Source of the DNA: Acidimicrobiaceae bacterium
GTDB lineage: Bacteria; Actinomycetota; Acidimicrobiia; Acidimicrobiales; Poriferisodalaceae
Assembly: GCA_905182565.1 (NCBI GenBank)
Contig: CAJJCB010000015.1
Span: 94,472-158,471, forward strand
DNA: 64,000 nt
Direction: 5' to 3'
Below the pieces are notes generated by a model, which was given only the letters and a program-made list of their open reading frames with translations, ran no database searches and had not been told where the DNA came from. Made by a program: the position numbers and the translations under genes. Within the stretch, counting starts at the first letter, position 1. Every line of letters starts with the position of its first letter. Positions 8,741-17,025 of the stretch are shown piece after piece.

Positions 8741-10279
8741 CTACGCCTCGACCTGACTGTAGCGCTCGCGAAGTTCACGTTTGAGTACTTTACCGGTTGC
8801 GTTGTGAGGAATTTCTCTAACAAAAAGCACTGATCGAGGAACTTTGAAAGGAGCCAAATTCTTACGACAGTGGTTCATGATCTCCTCAACGGTTAATTTT
8901 TCGCCTTCTCTGAGGACCACCAACGCTCGACCCACTTCAACCCATTTTTCATCAGGAATACCAATTATAGCGACCTCACCTATCTGTGGGATTTGGTATA
9001 TGACGCTTTCCACTTCTGCCGGGTAGACGTTTTCGCCGCCTGAGATATACATGTCTTTCCAACGGTCCACGACGTAGTAGTAGCCATCTTCATCACGTTT
9101 CACAGCATCACCTGTTTTGAGCCAGTCATCTTCAAAGGAATCTGCTGTAGCTTCAGGTTTATTCCAGTACCCAGGAGTGACATTTGGGCCTTTGCACCAA
9201 AGCTCCCCGGTCTCACCCACTTCAGCTTCACGCCCATCCTCCGTGACGATCCGAACTGCAGTATGCATCGCTGGTATTCCGGCAGAACCTATTTTTTCTT
9301 CGCATTTATCTGCAGGAAGAGCCAAGACAAGAGGGCTAGTCTCAGTCATGCCGAACGCCTGCTGTAGGGGTAAACCTTTCTCGGCCCAGGTTTTGATAAG
9401 GGAAACAGGAGTCGGAGAGCCAGCAACGGAAGATCCGACGATCGTAGGAAAAACGGCATCTTCAAACTCTGGAACTTGGCTCATTAGAAGCCAGTTGGTA
9501 GGAACACCAATCAAATGAGTGATACCGATTTTTGGATCACTCATTACAGCAAGCACCTGAGACGGATCAAATGTTTTCATTACAATATTCGTGCCGCCGA
9601 AATGAAAAGCGGGGTTAGCGTACGCGTTCAGGCCACCGGTATGGAAAAGAGGTAAGAAAACCAGATTCACCATGGATGCGTTTAGCGAATAAAATTCTAC
9701 GCAATTGATTGTGTTCCAAAAAATCATTCCCTGGGTGATTATCGCCCCTTTAGGCAAACCAGTGGTCCCTGAGGTGTACATGATGCTGATCGGGTCATCG
9801 TGTGTGCACGCCACTGACGATTTCATTGGCTCATGCAAATCAAGGATTTCTTCATATGGAACGGCCGCTCCAGCAGATAATCCCCAAGTTACTCGGTGAG
9901 AAATTTGACAAATTTTAGCGAGTTCTGTACTTGGTTCGCTATAGGCATCATCGTGAATGATTACTGATGGATCTGCATCGCTAACTATGTATCTGAGCTC
10001 TGGGATTGTTAGACGCCAATTAAGTGGCACAAATATGGCACCGAGTTTCCAGCAAGCAAACTGGACTTCGAGGGTGTTGCTATCGTTCTCTGCGAGAACT
10101 GCGACTCTGTCACCTCTGTTGATTCCGAACTTGGATCGTAATGCAGTTGCTAGTCTGCTAGTTCGGTCATTCATCTGTCTATAAGTAAATTTGCGCCCTG
10201 AGGCCATGTCGCTGACAGCTAACTTATTGCCGCGAGTCAGCGCATGGTGGGCGAGCCAGTCATAAGAAGGGGTACTCAT
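8741..10279 (-). CDS. AMP-forming acyl-CoA ligase
   Basis: Class I adenylate-forming enzyme that activates a carboxylic acid to acyl-AMP and then acyl-CoA. The P-loop-like motif is MYTSGTTGLPKGA, the A5 motif FGMTETSP, the hinge region KTGDAVKRDEDGYYYVVDR, then SGGENVYPAEVE, and the C-terminal catalytic lysine lies in ATGKVLKREL. At 512 aa it is the usual length for medium/long-chain or aryl acyl-CoA ligases. Substrate unknown; the nearby dienoyl-CoA isomerase-like crotonase points to fatty or branched acids. Confidence 0.9.
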   Translation of the reverse strand: MSTPSYDWLAHHALTRGNKLAVSDMASGRKFTYRQMNDRTSRLATALRSKFGINRGDRVAVLAENDSNTLEVQFACWKLGAIFVPLNWRLTIPELRYIVSDADPSVIIHDDAYSEPSTELAKICQISHRVTWGLSAGAAVPYEEILDLHEPMKSSVACTHDDPISIMYTSGTTGLPKGAIITQGMIFWNTINCVEFYSLNASMVNLVFLPLFHTGGLNAYANPAFHFGGTNIVMKTFDPSQVLAVMSDPKIGITHLIGVPTNWLLMSQVPEFEDAVFPTIVGSSVAGSPTPVSLIKTWAEKGLPLQQAFGMTETSPLVLALPADKCEEKIGSAGIPAMHTAVRIVTEDGREAEVGETGELWCKGPNVTPGYWNKPEATADSFEDDWLKTGDAVKRDEDGYYYVVDRWKDMYISGGENVYPAEVESVIYQIPQIGEVAIIGIPDEKWVEVGRALVVLREGEKLTVEEIMNHCRKNLAPFKVPRSVLFVREIPHNATGKVLKRELRERYSQVEA

Positions 10280-10648
10280 GAGGAAAAGTTAGCTAATTCA
10301 AGTCATCGACGTAGTGGCTTTGCCATTTTTGGTATTGATATCGTTGCTTTTCATCTAACTGTGAGTTTCCCTTATCGCTAGCGCATACGTCCAGGGCTTT
10401 TGCAAGCTTCATCAATATTGAAAACCTTAAGAAGATTTGATGAACCTAGAATATGCTTTGGCAGAGATTCTGATTGGCATATGAGTAATATATTTTATGG
10501 CATTTACACGCTCATCTAAGCGTTACACACTCAACGATAGAGTTTAGGCCTCAGGAATCAGAAGCTAAACCGAAGTCCTCGACAGTAAACCGCTGAAGTT
10601 ATTGGGTTCTATTGACACTCGTGTAGCTGGGAGAAAACGCCTCATGCT
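10280..10648. other. intergenic region with one AT-rich inverted repeat
   Basis: 369 bases between divergent genes (acyl-CoA ligase and the mog/rib operon). It contains an 8-bp inverted repeat, TTCATCAA at 10408-10415 and TTGATGAA at 10437-10444, with a 21-nt AT-rich spacer containing CTTAAG. A TTGACA hexamer at 10613-10618 could be a -35 element for the rib operon but no good -10 follows. I looked for an FMN riboswitch (RFN element) and did not find its conserved blocks. Confidence 0.4.
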
Positions 10649-11185
10649 GTGGGGCTAGTAACGGCTAGCCTCTCAGAGATGAGCGGTGAAATAAAAAATA
10701 TGGATTCAACGAATGAGATTCAGTTGTTCGCCAAAGTCTTGACGGCTAGCGATGGAGTTGTTGCCGGCACGCGAGAAAATTTAAGTAGTGTCGCTCTGGC
10801 TGAGACTCTGAAAGCATCTGGATTTGAGGTCACTCAGCAAAGAGTCGTGTCTGATGGCGTAGAAAGCGTCGCAGCGGCGTTGCAAGAGATGACTGAAAAC
10901 TTTGCAGGCTTAGTAGTTACGACCGGTGGAACTGGATTTACTTCACGTGACTTAACGCCAGAGGGAACTCGTAAAGTCATTGAGCGAGAGGCTCCAGGTC
11001 TAGCTGAAGCGATGCGACTAGTGAATCCCCTCGGTCGTCTTTCGCGAGGACTTGCAGGAATCAGAGGTAACTCTATAATTCTTAATACTCCTGGTTCTAC
11101 TAAGGGGTGTGTCGAGTGTCTGAATGCTGTGATAGACGTTGTTCCCCATGCGCTTCGTCTTCTTAATGGTGAGAGGTTGCATTGA
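10649..11185 (+). CDS. MoaB/Mog family molybdopterin-binding protein
   Basis: MoaB/MogA-type protein, the family that adenylylates molybdopterin during molybdenum cofactor assembly. Conserved segments are the N-terminal LTASDGVVAGTREN, the TTGGTGFTSRDLTPEGT nucleotide-binding motif (about residues 90-107) and LNTPGSTKGCVECL near residue 150. The longest frame begins with GTG at 10649; in-frame ATGs at 10679 and 10700 are better starts by alignment, because MogA proteins usually begin just before the first strand. The 3' end overlaps ribD. The link between a Mog-like gene and riboflavin genes is probably operon convenience. Confidence 0.82.
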   Translation: MGLVTASLSEMSGEIKNMDSTNEIQLFAKVLTASDGVVAGTRENLSSVALAETLKASGFEVTQQRVVSDGVESVAAALQEMTENFAGLVVTTGGTGFTSRDLTPEGTRKVIEREAPGLAEAMRLVNPLGRLSRGLAGIRGNSIILNTPGSTKGCVECLNAVIDVVPHALRLLNGERLH

Positions 11186-12210
11186 CCAAATCAAGATCTA
11201 AATTGTTGTCCGATACGGCTCTGATGGAGCGAGCGTTAGTAAATGCTGACGCAGTAAGGGGATCTACGGCTCCTAACCCATGGGTTGGAGCAGTATTGCA
11301 GACTTTGGACGGCGAAATTTTTGAGGGTGGTACTCAGCCCGTAGGAGAGGATCACGCAGAGCGGGTGGCAATAAAAATGGCTGCTGCGAAGGCAAAGGGA
11401 GCAACAGTAGCCACAACACTTGAGCCCTGTTGCCATCAAGGCAGAACGGCTCCGTGCACGGAAGCTCTCATAGAGGCGCAAGTAGCGAGGGTCGTAGTTG
11501 GACTTACTGATCCAGACGAGAACGTGAACGGACAGGGCATAGCTGATCTTCGAAAAGCAGGAATCGAAGTCATTGAAGGCGTCCTCGAAGAGAAGGTAGC
11601 TGAGCAGCTTGCGCCCTATCTCCATCATCGGAGAACTGGAAAGCCCTGGGTGGTTTTGAAAATGGCTTTGACGTTAGACGGACGGAGTTCGGCGGCGGAT
11701 GGGAGCTCTCAATGGATAACAGGAGAGGCGGCTCGAGCTGATGCCCACCTGCTAAGAGCTCGGTGCGATGGGATTTTAGTGGGGGCCCAAACAGTGAGGT
11801 CTGACAATCCTTCGCTTACTGTTCGTCATGTAACTGGGAAAGATCCAATTCGTATAGTCCTAGGGATAGCGCCTCCGGATGCAGCGATTCACCCATGTTG
11901 GGAAGTCGATGGAGATTTTGAAAAAGTCCTTCAGTTGCTAGGTGAACGAGGAATTGTAGATTTGTTAGTGGAAGGCGGCGCTAATGTTGCATCGAATGTT
12001 CACCGTGCAGGCCTGGTCAATGAATACGTTTTTTATCTCGCCCCTGCTCTAATGGGCGGCGATGATGGTCGGCCCTTGTTCACTGGTGCTGGTGCGCCAA
12101 CTATTGGTGATCTGCGGCGCGGTAGAATAACTAGTGCGCGGATGGTAGGAGAAGATGTTCGAATTGATCTTCGAATGGCTGCACCAAATACTTCCACGGA
12201 GGGAATCTGA
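11182..12210 (+). CDS. ribD: bifunctional deaminase/reductase RibD
   Basis: Riboflavin biosynthesis steps 2 and 3. The N-terminal deaminase domain has the zinc site: HAE (about residues 53-55) and PCCHQGRTAPC (about 78-88). The C-terminal reductase domain contains LKMALTLDGR and WITGEAARADAH, DGILVGAQTVRSDNPSLTVR and LLVEGGANV. At 342 aa it is shorter than the common 360-370; the shortening is between the reductase NADPH strand and the Gly-rich loop. It starts with TTG overlapping the previous stop, with a GAGAGG ribosome site, and its last base overlaps the ribE start. Confidence 0.93.
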   Translation: MTKSRSKLLSDTALMERALVNADAVRGSTAPNPWVGAVLQTLDGEIFEGGTQPVGEDHAERVAIKMAAAKAKGATVATTLEPCCHQGRTAPCTEALIEAQVARVVVGLTDPDENVNGQGIADLRKAGIEVIEGVLEEKVAEQLAPYLHHRRTGKPWVVLKMALTLDGRSSAADGSSQWITGEAARADAHLLRARCDGILVGAQTVRSDNPSLTVRHVTGKDPIRIVLGIAPPDAAIHPCWEVDGDFEKVLQLLGERGIVDLLVEGGANVASNVHRAGLVNEYVFYLAPALMGGDDGRPLFTGAGAPTIGDLRRGRITSARMVGEDVRIDLRMAAPNTSTEGI

Positions 12211-12788
12211 TGTTCACAGGTTTGATCGAAGAGCTTGGCTCGTTTCTGTATCGAGAAGGTGAGAGGTTTCGATTCGAAGCCGAACTTGTTTTAGAAGAAA
12301 CCAAAATAGATGACTCGATTTCTGTCAACGGCTGCTGTCTAACGGTGGTCGATATCGGAGATGACTGGTGGGAAGCAGATGCGGTTGAAGAAACAGTTTC
12401 CAGAACGTCATTAGGTGATCTTGTGCCAGGAGATTCAATAAACCTTGAAAGAGCTGTCAGATCCATTGACCGACTCGGTGGCCACATGGTTCAAGGACAC
12501 GTAGACGGAGTCGGCACAATCATTTCGCCAGGGCCTGATTTAAGGGTTCGGATGCCAAAGGAAATGGCACGGTATTTGGTGGAGAAAGGTTCCATCACCG
12601 TTGACGGGGTGAGTCTCACCTGTTTTGATGTCCTAGACGATTCGTTTGCGATTGCCTTAATTCCCCATACTATGAATGTGACATCACTCGGTAGCCGTAA
12701 TGTTGGAGATCGAGTTAATCTTGAGGTGGACGTAATCGCAAAATATGTGGAACGCTTACTGATACCCCATAATGGTGAAGTTAAATAA
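12210..12788 (+). CDS. ribE: riboflavin synthase, alpha subunit
   Basis: Catalyses dismutation of two 6,7-dimethyl-8-ribityllumazine molecules to riboflavin. The sequence begins with the family signature MFTGLIEELG and shows two tandem barrel repeats: SISVNGCCLTV with GHMVQGHVDG in the first half, and ITVDGVSLTCF with IPHTMNVTSLG in the second. At 192 aa it is near the normal 200-215. It is directly coupled to ribD (one base overlap) and followed 29 nt later by ribBA. Confidence 0.94.
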   Translation: MFTGLIEELGSFLYREGERFRFEAELVLEETKIDDSISVNGCCLTVVDIGDDWWEADAVEETVSRTSLGDLVPGDSINLERAVRSIDRLGGHMVQGHVDGVGTIISPGPDLRVRMPKEMARYLVEKGSITVDGVSLTCFDVLDDSFAIALIPHTMNVTSLGSRNVGDRVNLEVDVIAKYVERLLIPHNGEVK

Positions 12789-12817
12789 TTTTTTCCTGCC
12801 CTGGAAGGCCCAAGATA

Positions 12818-14068
12818 ATGAGAAGCTTCGAATCCGGTGATCCTGAATCGCCACTGGCGTCAATAGAAGACGCTATTTCCGCTATAGGGCGAGGTGAAAT
12901 TGTCGTTGTCGTAGATGACGAAGATCGAGAAAACGAAGGCGATCTCATAATGGCAGCTCAGTATGCGACTCCAGAAACGATCGCATTCTTTGTTCGGTAC
13001 ACATCAGGAGTCTTATGCGCCCCTCTTCTTGGTGAGCGGCTAGACCAATTAGCTTTACCTCTAATGGTGGCAGTAAATACCGAGCCAATGCGAACCGCTT
13101 ATACAATCACAGTAGATGCGGCCGAGGGAACGACCACTGGAATCTCAGCTGCCGATAGGGCTAAGACTCTCAACCTGTTAGCGTCAAAAACAAGTGAACC
13201 CCATGAGTTTGTTCGGCCCGGTCATGTCCTGCCGTTGAGGTACAGCCCAGGTGGCGTTCTGAAACGCGCTGGCCACACCGAGGCAGCCGTAGATCTAGCA
13301 CGGCTAGCTGGTTGCGAGCCGGCAGGGGTGCTTGCAGAAGTTGTAAACGATGACGGCACTATGTCACGTATGCCGGAGTTGGTTGAGTTTTGTCGTGAGC
13401 ACGATTTGTTGCTCATCTCGATAGCGGATTTGATTCGCTACCGGCGATCCAATGAGCGCCTCGTTGACCCTGTATCACAGGCCCGCATTCCGACTATATA
13501 TGGCGACTTCACGGGGCATGTCTTCCGTGATTTTGATGGAACAGAGCACCTTGCCTTGGTGTACGGCCAAATAATGGGTAGTGAGCCTGTCATGGTTCGT
13601 GTTCATAGCGAATGCCTTACAGGAGATATTTTGTCTTCGCTTCGATGCGATTGCGGAACACAGTTGCATATGGCCATGGAGCGGATTGCTAAAGAAGGGG
13701 CTGGGGTTTTAGTTTATCTGCGTGGCCACGAGGGCCGTGGCATAGGCATAGGTCATAAAATTGCGGCATATTCATTGCAGGATCAAGGCCACGACACAGT
13801 CGATGCCAATCTTGAGCTGGGCCTGCCGGTCGACAGCAGAGAATATGGGATTGGCGCTCAAATACTTGTAGAACTTGGCGTTAACAAAATGCGCTTAATG
13901 ACCAACAACCCGAAGAAAATCGGTGGTCTAGCTGGCTATGGCCTCGAAATTGTGGAGAGGGTCCCGACTGGGGCAGCTCCAAATCCAGAGAATTTAGCTT
14001 ACCTACGAACTAAACAATTGAGAATGGGTCATCTAATAGATGGTCTAGATGACCTAGTTAAAGAGTAA
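12818..14068 (+). CDS. ribBA: bifunctional DHBP synthase / GTP cyclohydrolase II
   Basis: Supplies both riboflavin precursors. The N-terminal domain (to about residue 205) is 3,4-dihydroxy-2-butanone-4-phosphate synthase: VVVDDEDRENEGDLIMAA and RAGHTEAAVDLARLAG. The C-terminal domain is GTP cyclohydrolase II: the zinc cysteines lie in SECLTGDILSSLRCDCGT and the active-site segment is RGHEGRGIGIGHK. At 416 aa it is the expected fusion length. The next gene is hisG; no ribH (lumazine synthase) follows, unlike many related operons. Confidence 0.95.
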   Translation: MRSFESGDPESPLASIEDAISAIGRGEIVVVVDDEDRENEGDLIMAAQYATPETIAFFVRYTSGVLCAPLLGERLDQLALPLMVAVNTEPMRTAYTITVDAAEGTTTGISAADRAKTLNLLASKTSEPHEFVRPGHVLPLRYSPGGVLKRAGHTEAAVDLARLAGCEPAGVLAEVVNDDGTMSRMPELVEFCREHDLLLISIADLIRYRRSNERLVDPVSQARIPTIYGDFTGHVFRDFDGTEHLALVYGQIMGSEPVMVRVHSECLTGDILSSLRCDCGTQLHMAMERIAKEGAGVLVYLRGHEGRGIGIGHKIAAYSLQDQGHDTVDANLELGLPVDSREYGIGAQILVELGVNKMRLMTNNPKKIGGLAGYGLEIVERVPTGAAPNPENLAYLRTKQLRMGHLIDGLDDLVKE

Positions 14069-14090
14069 ACGCGCTGAGTTTGTTGTCTAA

Positions 14091-14123
14091 ATACCCAAAG
14101 TCATCGCAAATTACTTTGGGTAT
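14091..14123. terminator. perfect 11-bp hairpin between ribBA and hisG
   Basis: ATACCCAAAGT (14091-14101) and ACTTTGGGTAT (14113-14123) form a perfect 11-bp stem with an 11-nt loop. No U-tract follows, so it is either a U-less actinobacterial-type terminator or a processing site between the riboflavin genes and hisG. Confidence 0.55.
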
Positions 14124-14152
14124 CTGCTTCTGGGACCGCTACGGTCAAAGCC

Positions 14153-15028
14153 ATGTTGAAACTTGTACTCCCGAAGGGCTCTCTTGAAAAGGCCACTCTG
14201 CAATTGTTTGGCGAGGCTGATCTCACTGTTAGCAGAAGCTCTGAAGTTGACTATCGAGCGACAATCAATGATCCACGCGTCGATGACGTTCGGATTCTGC
14301 GCCCACAAGAAATTCCAGGCTATGTAGCTGAAGGACTATTTGATCTTGGCATTGCTGGCCGTGATTGGATCGAGGAGACAAGCAGTGACGTAGTTTCTCT
14401 CGGCCAAATGAAGTATTCCAAAGCAACGGCGCGCCCTGTGCGAATAGTAGTAGCCGTGCCCGCTACCAGTAGTTATGAATCAATTTCTGATTTACCTAAT
14501 GGAGTGAAGGTTTCAAGTGAATACCCAGAATTGACCCGCCGACATTTTCTAGCTGCAGGAGTTCAGGCTGATATTCGATTGAGCTACGGAGCGACTGAGG
14601 CGAAAGCGCCAGATATTGTTGACGCAGTTGTCGATTTGACTGAAACTGGAAGTGCGCTGAAGGCAGCAGGTCTAAAAATTATTGACGAGATATTGACTAG
14701 CTATACTGAACTATTCGCTAATCGAAAATCTTATGAAGACCCGATTAAACGAAAAGCAATGGAACAGATCAAAACGCTGCTAGATGGTGTTCTTGATGCT
14801 CGCGGCAGAGTCTTAATGAAACTTAACGTGGCAAGAGAAAATCTAGATGGAGTAATAAAAGTTTTACCATCCATGAAATCTCCGACCGTGAATGAATTAT
14901 GGGGGGGTGGAGGGTTTGCAGTGGAAACTGTCGTAAATAAAGCAGATATAAACCTGCTTATTCCTGAACTCCTAGAACTGGGAGCTACGGACGTGATTGA
15001 GCTACCAATATCTAAAATCGTGCCGTAA
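14153..15028 (+). CDS. hisG: ATP phosphoribosyltransferase, long form
   Basis: First step of histidine biosynthesis: condensation of ATP with PRPP. The catalytic core starts LKLVLPKGSLEKATLQLF, with GYVAEGLFDLGIAGRDW and the signature DLTETGSALKAAGLK (about residues 161-175). The extra C-terminal region (about 210-291), with GGGFAVETVVNK, is the ACT-like regulatory domain of the long form, which makes the enzyme histidine-inhibited and independent of HisZ. No hisE or other his gene lies nearby. Confidence 0.94.
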   Translation: MLKLVLPKGSLEKATLQLFGEADLTVSRSSEVDYRATINDPRVDDVRILRPQEIPGYVAEGLFDLGIAGRDWIEETSSDVVSLGQMKYSKATARPVRIVVAVPATSSYESISDLPNGVKVSSEYPELTRRHFLAAGVQADIRLSYGATEAKAPDIVDAVVDLTETGSALKAAGLKIIDEILTSYTELFANRKSYEDPIKRKAMEQIKTLLDGVLDARGRVLMKLNVARENLDGVIKVLPSMKSPTVNELWGGGGFAVETVVNKADINLLIPELLELGATDVIELPISKIVP

Positions 15029-15044
15029 ATTAAGGAAACAGTAA

Positions 15045-15491
15045 CTAATCGTCGTCAACGTCTGACTGAAATTCTTTCTGGACTTCTACATAAGCGAGCC
15101 GAATCTGTTGAAGAGCCATTTTGATAGTGTCTGCATCGGGAAGTTGAGATCCCAGGTTGTCGACGACTAACCCCATAGCGTCTATAGGAAGCCGTGCTTC
15201 TTCAAGATTCGGTGGATCAACCCTTAGGTGAAGTGCCGCAAGTTCAAATAATCCGATCATGTGATTAGCGACGACCTGACTAGCTGGGACAGATAGAAGT
15301 TGTTCTTGGGCTTCTCTCATTCGCTGTTCCATGGCAGCGGCCATTTGAGGGTCGACGTCGGCTCCATATGGATTATCTACCGGGTCGCTGTCATCGATTT
15401 CTATGTCTTGAGATGGCGGCGATTCTGCGCCCGGGACTTTGTGTTCACCTGAAGGTGTCCAAAAACTACTCACACTTACCTCACTATTCAT
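15045..15491 (-). CDS. DUF1844 family protein
   Basis: Conserved protein of unknown function. The acidic, Pro-rich N-terminus (about 1-60) is likely disordered. The core (about 80-140) contains VANHMIGLFELAALHL, LPIDAMGLVVDNLGSQLPD and IRLAYVEVQKEFQ, the DUF1844 pattern. In actinobacteria this gene is commonly found beside infC, facing away from it, exactly as here, which suggests a link with ribosome or translation-factor expression. Length 148 aa. The divergent spacer to infC is about 260 bp and rich in stem-forming repeats. Confidence 0.8.
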   Translation of the reverse strand: MNSEVSVSSFWTPSGEHKVPGAESPPSQDIEIDDSDPVDNPYGADVDPQMAAAMEQRMREAQEQLLSVPASQVVANHMIGLFELAALHLRVDPPNLEEARLPIDAMGLVVDNLGSQLPDADTIKMALQQIRLAYVEVQKEFQSDVDDD

Positions 15492-15510
15492 GTACGAAAA
15501 TAATATAGAA

Positions 15511-15684
15511 GGTGGAGGCTCCCACCATTACCTGATACCCTATTGGATCTACAACAGATACAAGCGGGGTCCGTCCTCCACCAAGCCGCTTTCTAGCGCG
15601 TCTTGGTAACTCCTAGCAAATATATCGGCTTTTCGGAGCCTGTATAAGTGCGAAAGTTTGGGCGGATTACTTAATGTATCCGCC
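15511..15684 (+). promoter_or_regulatory. structured infC leader with alternative pairings
   Basis: The leader has two mutually exclusive pairings. GGTGGAGG (15511-15518) pairs perfectly over 8 bp with CCTCCACC (15575-15582), but part of it can instead pair with the nearby CCACC at 15522-15526. Farther down, GGCGGAT (15661-15667) pairs with ATCCGCC (15678-15684), followed by TTTCGT, a weak terminator-like hairpin. A smaller GGCT/AGCC hairpin lies at 15627-15640. The arrangement resembles an attenuation or L20/IF3-type autoregulatory leader; the function is inferred from position. Confidence 0.4.
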
Positions 15685-15751
15685 TTTCGTAATTCTGCGT
15701 CGGGTGCCACTGCGGACCAGGAGACTGTCCTTTGGTTAAGCGAGTAAGGTC

Positions 15752-16318
15752 ATAGCACGCCCAGAAGAAGGCGAAGCCCGAATCAATGATGAGATTCGAG
15801 CAAGGGAAGTACGGCTTGTAGCCCCTGATGGGGAGCAAATCGGTATTAAACCATTGCCAGAAGCGCTCAATATCGCTCGAGATTTAGATCTTGATTTAGT
15901 GGAGGTTGCGGCTCAGGCCAATCCTCCGGTTTGTCGGATCATGGACTATGGAAAATTCAAATACGAGACTTCTCAACGAGCGAAAGAATCTCGAAAAAAG
16001 TCGGGGAGCGCTTCCCTAAAAGAAATGAAATATAGACCAAAAATTGGCCAGGGAGATTTCGATACTAAAACGGCTGCGGTCGGGAAATTTCTTTCAGAAG
16101 GTCACAAAGTAAAAATAACGATCATGTTCAGAGGGCGCGAGGTCTTCCATCCAGAGCTAGGTAGAGATATTTTAGAGCGAGTAGCAGTACTTATAGAAAA
16201 TGTGGGAAAGGTAGACCAATTCCCAAAGTTAGATGGTCGAAATATGACCATGGTTTTGAGCCCAGATAAGCAGGCTCAGTTGAAGAGCAAGAATACTGAC
16301 GCCGAAAGCGTTGACTAA
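15752..16318 (+). CDS. infC: translation initiation factor IF-3 (non-canonical start)
   Basis: IF-3 controls start-codon and initiator-tRNA selection on the 30S subunit. The conserved N-terminal segment [14 protein letters not shown], then [27 protein letters not shown], and the C-domain [17 protein letters not shown] are all present. No ATG, GTG or TTG lies in frame between the upstream TAA (15737-15739) and codon TTG at 15854, which would delete the conserved start of the protein. The likely start is ATA at 15752 (giving about 188 aa, with AAGGT just before it) or ATC at 15782 (GAAGAAGG about 10 nt upstream). Rare starts on infC are the known basis of IF-3 autoregulation. It heads infC-rpmI-rplT. 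Confidence 0.88.
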   Translation: MARPEEGEARINDEIRAREVRLVAPDGEQIGIKPLPEALNIARDLDLDLVEVAAQANPPVCRIMDYGKFKYETSQRAKESRKKSGSASLKEMKYRPKIGQGDFDTKTAAVGKFLSEGHKVKITIMFRGREVFHPELGRDILERVAVLIENVGKVDQFPKLDGRNMTMVLSPDKQAQLKSKNTDAESVD

Positions 16319-16394
16319 CCAAACTAAAAATAAGTCTCAGCAAGAGTCTTATCATCTGTATTTACCCATCAATCATCTTCGACAAGGAGATCCC

Positions 16395-16589
16395 ATGCCC
16401 AAGATGAAAACTCATAGTGGCGCTAAGAAGCGTTTCAAGACTACTGGCACCGGCAAGCTCGTTCGACGCAAGCAAGGCCGAAATCATATTCTTGAGAAGA
16501 AGTCCTCGAAAAGAAAGCGTCAACTCGCTATCGAGGGCGAAATTAGCAAAGCTGACCTTCCCCGCATCAATCAGATGCTGGGCAAATAA
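16395..16589 (+). CDS. rpmI: 50S ribosomal protein L35
   Basis: 64-residue L35 beginning [17 protein letters not shown], highly basic, ending with PRINQMLGK. The frame is open further upstream, but the ATG at 16395 has an AAGGAG ribosome site at 16384-16389 and gives the standard L35 length and N-terminus, so it is the real start. It lies in the conserved infC-rpmI-rplT operon, 76 nt after infC and 29 nt before rplT. Confidence 0.96.
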   Translation: MPKMKTHSGAKKRFKTTGTGKLVRRKQGRNHILEKKSSKRKRQLAIEGEISKADLPRINQMLGK

Positions 16590-16618
16590 TTATTACGATC
16601 TGTACTGGAGATTGAACT

Positions 16619-16981
16619 ATGGCGAGAGTCAAGCGTTCTGTAGCGGGTCGCAAGAGTCGCAAGGCAACCCTAGTAAAAGCAAAGGGTTATTACGGGAATA
16701 AGAGCCGTTCCTACCGAGCTGCTAATGAGCAAGTTATGCATAGTGGGAACTACGCATTTCGTGATCGACGTGCCCGCAAAGGTGAATTTCGGAGACTGTG
16801 GATACAACGTATTAACGCTGCAGCACGACTAAACGGCACGACTTACAGCAAACTAGTAAGTGATTTGCATGCTGCCGGTATAGAAATAGACCGGAAAATT
16901 TTAGCTGAGTTAGCCGTTTCTGATCCAGAAGCGTTTACTAAAATTGTTGAGGCCGCTCAGATGACCCCTAAAGCGAGCTGA
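16619..16981 (+). CDS. rplT: 50S ribosomal protein L20
   Basis: L20, an early 23S rRNA assembly protein. It starts [26 protein letters not shown] with the long basic N-terminal helix, followed by the globular domain ([21 protein letters not shown]). At 120 aa it has the standard length. It is the third gene of the infC operon; in other bacteria L20 represses this operon. The stop overlaps a CTG that may start the downstream methyltransferase gene. Confidence 0.96.
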   Translation: MARVKRSVAGRKSRKATLVKAKGYYGNKSRSYRAANEQVMHSGNYAFRDRRARKGEFRRLWIQRINAAARLNGTTYSKLVSDLHAAGIEIDRKILAELAVSDPEAFTKIVEAAQMTPKAS

Positions 16982-17025
16982 ATCTTTCTCCGAGCTCCAA
17001 ACGCCTCGCCCACCTTGGTCGGCTG

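Noticed and set aside
10380..10660. FMN riboswitch before the riboflavin operon
   Set aside because: The conserved RFN blocks (AGGGTGAAATTCCC-like and CGGCGGT-like) are absent.
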